Both the position numbers and the translations under genes were made by a program. Of a DNA stretch of 24,156 nt, positions 19,815 through 24,156 are shown in pieces. The DNA is from JBAYGJ01 sp041649335. GTDB lineage: Bacteria; Patescibacteriota; Patescibacteriia; UBA10025; JAHIVO01. The notes under the pieces are model-generated. The model was not told the DNA's origin, did not search any database, and saw only the letters and a list, made by a program, of their open reading frames with translations. Each line of letters opens with the position of its first letter. Position 1 is the first letter of the stretch. The stretch is from NCBI GenBank assembly GCA_041649335.1, contig JBAZNF010000019.1, forward strand, positions 1 to 24,156, read 5' to 3'.

Positions 19815-21098
19815 TTATTTGATCTGGTTATCTTCCAGCCATTTGAAGACTTTCTGGCTGCGCATGATATTTCGGAGATAATCGCGGTATTCTGGTTTTT
19901 TCAGCTGTGCGGATATCTCGGTATTTTTTTCATACTGCTTCTGGTGCTCGGCAATAGCCTTGTCCAGCTCGTCATCGCTGACGGTAATGTGTTCCTTGGT
20001 GGCGATTTCCCGCAACAGCAATGCCGTCTTGATCCTTTTCTCCGCCTGGGGCCGGAACTCTTTCTGCAGGTCATCCCGGCACTTCTTGATGCTCTGTAAA
20101 TAATCCTCAAATTTCATGCCTTCGCCGGTGACCTCGTGCTCCAGTTCGTGCAGCATCTTATGGAGTTCGGATTCCATTAATATTTCCGGCATTTCCTCAA
20201 AAGTAGACTTGTTGATCAGCTGGGTCGCAAATTCAAGCTCCCAGCGCTGCTGTTCTTTGTTTGTCTTGTCGCGGTGCAGGCTTTGTTCTATCTGGCGCCG
20301 GACGTCATCCATCTTTTCAAACTGCCCGACCATCTTCGCAAAATCGTCATTCAGCTCCGGTAATTCAATTTCATATACCGTATTCACCTTTACCTTGAAT
20401 TCTACCGGCTTCCCTGCCAAATCCTTACGGTGATACTCTTTGGGAAATTTTAATTGGAACTCCTTTGTTTGGCCGGCGGCCAGGTCGATGATGCTTTCTT
20501 CAAATCCCGGGATGAAATGCCCCTCGCCGATAACTACCGGATGGTTCTTGCTGCTCCCCCCGTCGATCGGGACATTGTCAACTGAAGTATCCATATCCAG
20601 CTCGACTTTGTCGCCGTGGCGGGCCGGACGGTCAACCAATTTTTCCTTGCCGTACATTTTCCGGAGACCGGCCAGCGTCTCGTCAACTTCTTTTGGCGTC
20701 ACCTGGACGTCCCGTTTCGCGGCCTTATTCTTACGGTAATCTGCAAGTTTGACCTTTGGCAGGAGTGAAACGACCGCCTTATACGACATAGGATTCCCTG
20801 GCGCCAGCTTTTCAATTGAAACCTGGGGCGGCCCAACAGTAACAAGCCCATGCTCAACGACTGCTTCGGGAAATGTTTTCTCCACAGCCGTTTCTGCGGC
20901 CTGCTGGTAAATTTTCATGGCTCCCACTTCCCGCTCCACCAGCTCGTATGGCGCTTTCCCTGGACGGAAACCGGCTATCTTCGTCCCGTACGACAACGCG
21001 GCGGCGGCCTGCTGCACATACGGCTTCAGGTCGTCTTGGCTGAGCTCAATAGTCAATTCTGCCTGGCTTTTGGCTAAAATTTTTATGCTGGTTTTCAT
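19815..21098 (-). CDS. tig: Trigger factor (ribosome-associated chaperone, peptidyl-prolyl isomerase)
   Basis: 427 aa, normal length. The N-terminal ribosome-binding domain has the L23-docking signature as GFRPGKAP (43-50; consensus GFRxGKxP). The FKBP-type PPIase domain follows (about 160-245: GDKVELDMD, GHFIPGFEESIIDLAAGQTKEF, ELPELNDDFAK), then the helical chaperone arms to the end. It shields nascent chains at the exit tunnel. It is first in a minus-strand operon with nfo and has its own promoter at 21137-21165. No Shine-Dalgarno is visible upstream. Confidence 0.96.
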   Translation of the reverse strand: MKTSIKILAKSQAELTIELSQDDLKPYVQQAAAALSYGTKIAGFRPGKAPYELVEREVGAMKIYQQAAETAVEKTFPEAVVEHGLVTVGPPQVSIEKLAPGNPMSYKAVVSLLPKVKLADYRKNKAAKRDVQVTPKEVDETLAGLRKMYGKEKLVDRPARHGDKVELDMDTSVDNVPIDGGSSKNHPVVIGEGHFIPGFEESIIDLAAGQTKEFQLKFPKEYHRKDLAGKPVEFKVKVNTVYEIELPELNDDFAKMVGQFEKMDDVRRQIEQSLHRDKTNKEQQRWELEFATQLINKSTFEEMPEILMESELHKMLHELEHEVTGEGMKFEDYLQSIKKCRDDLQKEFRPQAEKRIKTALLLREIATKEHITVSDDELDKAIAEHQKQYEKNTEISAQLKKPEYRDYLRNIMRSQKVFKWLEDNQIK

Positions 21099-21136
21099 GG
21101 TATTTTTTGAGATAAAAAATCAGCCTTGGATACTTA

Positions 21137-21165
21137 ATAGTAGACTATTTCCGAGTTTTTTTCAA
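21137..21165 (-). promoter_or_regulatory. Promoter of the tig-nfo operon, overlapping the lipase stop codon
   Basis: On the minus strand TTGAAA (21165-21160), 17-nt spacer, TACTAT (21142-21137). The TGA in the -35 is the stop codon of the patatin-like gene. Predicted leader about 30 nt. Confidence 0.7.
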
Positions 21166-22061
21166 ACGACGTCCAACTCCTGTAAGGCCGCTCGCCCTGC
21201 TTCGTGCCCGTGATGATAAATAGACAATAGTTTGTCAGGATCCGTGATACTATTCGTGAACTCCAAGGCATTGGCGACCAGGGTGACGTTGGGGAATCCC
21301 CGTAATTTCCCTTCTGTCGCATACGAAAATGCGTTTTTCAGGCGGGTCCAGCCAATTCCCCACCCAAAGCCCACCACATTCAACAATGCCTCCAAACAAT
21401 AATATGGCAGGGAAACGAAGGTAAACCAGGGCGATTTTTTATTGTTCATCACGTACACGACTTTTTTGCCTGGATGCTGGCGTATAATTTCATCGGCATC
21501 CCAATTTTGGATCAGGCCGCCGTCCAAATACCGCCGGCCCCGGACCTCAACTGTTTCCGCATAAAAGGGCGGGGCGGACGACGAGGCCTTGAGCGACTGC
21601 AGGGTATCCTGCTTGCCGTCCACGAATACCACCCGTTTATTTTCAATATCATACACCGCGACAAAAAAAGGGATGGGCTGGCGTACAATATCACGCACGT
21701 TCAGTTTCTTAGAAGTTTTTTCCACTTCCATCAAATAATCAAGATCCAGTAAATGGCGGATGCGGTGGCTGGGCCTGAACCGGCGGATTATCAGATCGGT
21801 TAAAAAACGGAACAAGCGGTATGGCCGGATAAAATTCTGACGTGCCAAATCCTCGTAATAAATGCTCGAACCGACTTTCACTTGTTGGGCATCTGCCTGG
21901 GCTGCTAAAAAATACGCCAAATCATGGGCGCCGGCCGAGGCCCCATAGACGCTGTGCACCCGGTCGTAGATATTCGCTTCCTGGAATGCCGTCACCACGC
22001 CGGCGCCGAACACGCCAAGCATGGCTCCGCCTTCAACGATGATAATGATGTCCCGCTCCAT
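21162..22061 (-). CDS. Patatin-like phospholipase
   Basis: 299 aa Ser-Asp dyad lipid acyl hydrolase. Oxyanion-hole loop IVEGGAMLGVFGAG (8-21), nucleophile elbow YGASAGAHD (GxSxG at 40-44, Ser42) and the Asp motif YLDGGLIQNWDADE (DGG at 180-182). It has the RssA/YjjU-like bacterial patatin layout. No signal peptide, although the C-terminal half has a hydrophobic stretch (FVSLPYYCLEALLNVVGFGWGIGW) that may touch the membrane. It lies 4 nt after the PaaK-like gene, so the pair is co-transcribed; the lipase could release fatty acids for activation by that neighbour (inference). Confidence 0.9.
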   Translation of the reverse strand: MERDIIIIVEGGAMLGVFGAGVVTAFQEANIYDRVHSVYGASAGAHDLAYFLAAQADAQQVKVGSSIYYEDLARQNFIRPYRLFRFLTDLIIRRFRPSHRIRHLLDLDYLMEVEKTSKKLNVRDIVRQPIPFFVAVYDIENKRVVFVDGKQDTLQSLKASSSAPPFYAETVEVRGRRYLDGGLIQNWDADEIIRQHPGKKVVYVMNNKKSPWFTFVSLPYYCLEALLNVVGFGWGIGWTRLKNAFSYATEGKLRGFPNVTLVANALEFTNSITDPDKLLSIYHHGHEAGRAALQELDVV

Positions 22062-22065
22062 AGGG

Positions 22066-23517
22066 CTATACTTTCGGCCTCTTGTCTATAATCCTTTTTT
22101 CTTTCAGCTCAGTCTCCATGCCCAGCATTTGTTCCAGCTCAGCCAGCTTCTTTTCTTCAATACGGACCGTGACAAACATCTCCCCACGGACTTTTTTGTC
22201 AATCTCGGCTTTTACCTGACTGAACGCTTGGCCGGATTTCACGGCGATATGCGCCACCAATTCGTCCGTATCGTACGGATCATTGTTTTTCTTGCGGATC
22301 TCAACCTGCCACTCATCAATGGCCGGGATACTGGACATGACCGGATAAAAGTCGTTCAGATTGATCAACTCCCCCTTTACTTTCGTCAGATGAAATTCGC
22401 GTATCTCCGAATTCCGCTGGATATCCATCCGGATGCGGGGGACGGTCTTGCCGCAATGCGGACACGGCTCGAAATCCATGCCTTCGGTCATGTCGCCGGT
22501 CCGGTAGCGGAGCACCACTGATCCGCACCAGCCGATCGTGGTAATGACCAATTCGCCGGGCTCGCCGGGCTTAACGACCTGGCCATTTTTGTCGATCACC
22601 TCCCATATTTCCAGATCTGGATACGTGTGGTAGCCGGACCGCTCGTGACACTGGATCCAGGCGGTTTTGCCCTCGGTCATCGCATAGGTCGACAAGTACT
22701 GGGCATCCTTGGCGCCAAGTTTTTCCAGGTACTGGTGAACCTTTTCCTTCTGTCCGGCGCTGGCCCGTTCACCGCCGCTGATAATGAATTTTAATCCGGA
22801 AAAATTCCGCCCCTGCTTCACCGCTTCCCGCAGCAGATGATACCCATACCCGGGGATAAACGTTATGAGTCCGGCTTTTAATTTTTCCGTCGCGTCCAGA
22901 ATTTTCTGCGTGCCCATAATTTTGCCGCCGCCGGTCTGTATGGACGTCATGCCGAGCTTCGTAAAGGCATTATACGCCTGCCAGAAGGCCAAATGGGGGG
23001 CGTAGGGGAAGGCATTAATCGCCACCAAGTCACGCGACACTCCGGCCACATCCAGCATGCGTTCCCCGGCCTCTTTCAGCACCTCCACATCACGCCCAGA
23101 ATAGACAAAAGAGGTCGGTAATGCCGTCCGGCCAGTCGTAAAATGAATATGGATGGGCTTATACAGCCACTCCAGTTTCTGCTTGATATCCTGCCTAGTC
23201 ATCTTGCCCCAAATGATGTTCGCCAACATTTTCTTTGAGGCATATTTTTTTATCAGGCCCTCGTCAGGCTGGAGAATAAATTTTTTTGATTTTCCCGGAT
23301 CGTCCGCGGTTGGTGCCACGTCTGACTTATCGGAAAGCGGAATCTTCTGGAGGTCCTCGACAGTCCAGATGTCATTAAAACCAATCTTGTGCTTCTCGAA
23401 TAATTCCCGATAAAAGGGCGAATACGGCAGCTGGTGCCTGACAAACCGGCGCAAGACGTCATTCTGGAATTTTTGTATCTGGTCGGCAGGAAGACGGGAT
23501 AATGTTGACCAATCCAT
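22066..23517 (-). CDS. PaaK-like adenylate-forming enzyme (phenylacetate-CoA ligase family)
   Basis: 483 aa ANL-superfamily enzyme that would activate a carboxylate with ATP. Landmarks: HFTTGRTALPTSF (P-loop, TTGR at 127-130), ISGGER (246-251), YAMTEG (278-283), LRYRTGDM (337-343), and a Cys pair CPHCGKTVPRIRMD (352-365) as in PaaK relatives. The C-terminal subdomain (about 375-483) is shorter and has KVKGELINLNDFYP in place of the usual hinge region. The substrate is unknown; similar proteins in small genomes serve capsule or lipid synthesis. On the minus strand TATAAT (23541-23536) may be the -10, 19 nt before the ATG. Confidence 0.8.
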   Translation of the reverse strand: MDWSTLSRLPADQIQKFQNDVLRRFVRHQLPYSPFYRELFEKHKIGFNDIWTVEDLQKIPLSDKSDVAPTADDPGKSKKFILQPDEGLIKKYASKKMLANIIWGKMTRQDIKQKLEWLYKPIHIHFTTGRTALPTSFVYSGRDVEVLKEAGERMLDVAGVSRDLVAINAFPYAPHLAFWQAYNAFTKLGMTSIQTGGGKIMGTQKILDATEKLKAGLITFIPGYGYHLLREAVKQGRNFSGLKFIISGGERASAGQKEKVHQYLEKLGAKDAQYLSTYAMTEGKTAWIQCHERSGYHTYPDLEIWEVIDKNGQVVKPGEPGELVITTIGWCGSVVLRYRTGDMTEGMDFEPCPHCGKTVPRIRMDIQRNSEIREFHLTKVKGELINLNDFYPVMSSIPAIDEWQVEIRKKNNDPYDTDELVAHIAVKSGQAFSQVKAEIDKKVRGEMFVTVRIEEKKLAELEQMLGMETELKEKRIIDKRPKV

Positions 23518-23551
23518 AGGAGGATCTTATTAATAATTATATGCCCCCTTT

Positions 23552-24156
23552 TTATTTTATCACGTTTATTTTTGTCAGGGCATCGATCCTAGTCATGATA
23601 AAATTCGTTGCCTCGATCAGCACTTCATGCGTCAATTCCTGGCTGTAATACTGACTGACCTCAAACGGCTTGCCAATATGGATTTCCAGCGAATGGGGAT
23701 TCAACAGGATATTCTTGATCACCTGACGGCGGCGGTGCATCCGCGGCAGGTCGATCCGGACACTGATGTCATGAACCAAGCCGACCGGCACGATCGGTAT
23801 GCGGTTCCAGATGGCCAGGCGAGCCGCTCCGGTTTTGGCCCGGCCGCGCTGGCCGTAATCCTGGATGATCCCCTCAGGAAAAATCCCAATTATCCTTCCC
23901 TGTTTGATGTAGCCGCTGGCTATTTCCAGGCAAGCCGTCGGATTGTCACGATAATATGGGATAGAGCCGGCCCAGCGCTCGGACACTATCTTTTCCCACC
24001 ACCAACCCCATTTGGCGATATTGGTAAAAAAATAAATTTTCTGGTTGAGATAGGGCACTATGACCGCACCGATAAACACGCCGTCAAGCGGGCCCATATG
24101 CTTACAGGCGATGATATACGGCCCCTGGGTCGGGAGGTTTTCCAGCCCGACCGTTT
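23552..24156 (-). CDS. 1-acylglycerol-3-phosphate acyltransferase-like (PlsC/LPLAT) protein, partial
   Basis: The reading frame runs off the window at its 5' end; about 200 codons are visible. HMGPLD in ACKHMGPLDGVF supplies the catalytic HX4D, and GIFPEG the phosphate-binding FPEG; GRAKTGAARLAIWNRIPIVPVGL is the following acceptor region. Such enzymes transfer an acyl chain to lysophosphatidic acid at the membrane. The in-frame ATG at 24097 is inside the HX4D motif, so the real start must lie outside the window. It is followed after 34 nt by the PaaK-like and patatin-like genes, a likely lipid-related gene set. Confidence 0.9.
   Translation of the reverse strand, partial: TVGLENLPTQGPYIIACKHMGPLDGVFIGAVIVPYLNQKIYFFTNIAKWGWWWEKIVSERWAGSIPYYRDNPTACLEIASGYIKQGRIIGIFPEGIIQDYGQRGRAKTGAARLAIWNRIPIVPVGLVHDISVRIDLPRMHRRRQVIKNILLNPHSLEIHIGKPFEVSQYYSQELTHEVLIEATNFIMTRIDALTKINVIK

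Overview
The window looks like chromosomal DNA from a Patescibacteria / Candidate Phyla Radiation (CPR) bacterium, possibly of the Parcubacteria/ABY1 kind; that placement is an inference. Supporting signs are a full-length 16S rRNA gene with substitutions in the usual 338 and 515 primer/probe sites, no 23S rRNA gene following it, very compact genes with promoters laid over stop codons, and a small-genome gene set. No tool was run; all calls come from reading the sequence.

Layout. 1-233: 3' end of an SMC ATPase gene. 335-4255: a broken-up version of the common rpsP-khpA-(rimM)-trmD cluster: rpsP, then a large secreted beta-helix protein gene that is visibly more AT-rich, then khpA with its own promoter, a terminator, and trmD. 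4252-6207: a self-contained 16S rRNA transcription unit with promoter, terminator-like leader hairpin, boxA-like site, flanking processing stem and terminator. 6222-7023: tRNA-Ile(GAT), tRNA-Val(GAC) and tRNA-Phe(GAA) embedded in degenerate tRNA copies and palindromic elements. 7090-10448: a MazG-like pyrophosphohydrolase, tRNA-Pro, a Cache/HAMP sensor without an output domain, an overlapping C39-peptidase-like/ParB-like fusion, and an alkyltransferase-like protein. 10505-12729: an interrupted tRNA-Gly pseudogene, intact tRNA-Gly(TCC), ddl and a slipin. 12789-14444 (minus): two tandem TIM-barrel paralogues of the hexulose-6-phosphate synthase/OMP decarboxylase superfamily. 14760-16841: a 3D-domain protein, tRNA-Cys, tRNA-Gly(GCC), a LOG-family protein, a SpoU methyltransferase and tRNA-Leu(TAA), then a 3 x 50 bp tandem repeat. 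17055-21098 (minus): tig-nfo-DUF218-phosphoesterase-IMPase, a tight operon. 21162-24156 (minus): a patatin-like lipase, a PaaK-like adenylate-forming enzyme and a PlsC-like acyltransferase, a probable lipid or acyl-metabolism cluster.

The most unusual signal is around the tRNA genes. Short palindromic elements bounded by TCCCG...CGGGA (51-60 nt), sharing a core CGAGGRTCC and two hairpins of variable sequence, sit exactly inside truncated tRNA copies. Two are between positions 10 and 11 of the D-stem (Ile and Phe copies) and one is inside the anticodon loop (Gly copy). Each interrupted copy lies just upstream of an intact tRNA of the same species. Two other Phe-like fragments carry different inserts in the T-loop, a Val copy has lost half its D-arm, and the end of tRNA-Leu is repeated three times. 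Several intact tRNAs are also bracketed by inverted repeats. Three of the eight tRNAs break the near-universal U55 rule; in Ile and Cys this coincides with G18 changing to A, so both partners of the 18-55 elbow pair change together.

Promoters can be read with fair confidence because TTGACA-like -35 boxes and extended -10 elements (TGNTATACT-like) recur. Three -35 boxes include the TGA stop codon of the preceding gene in the same register.
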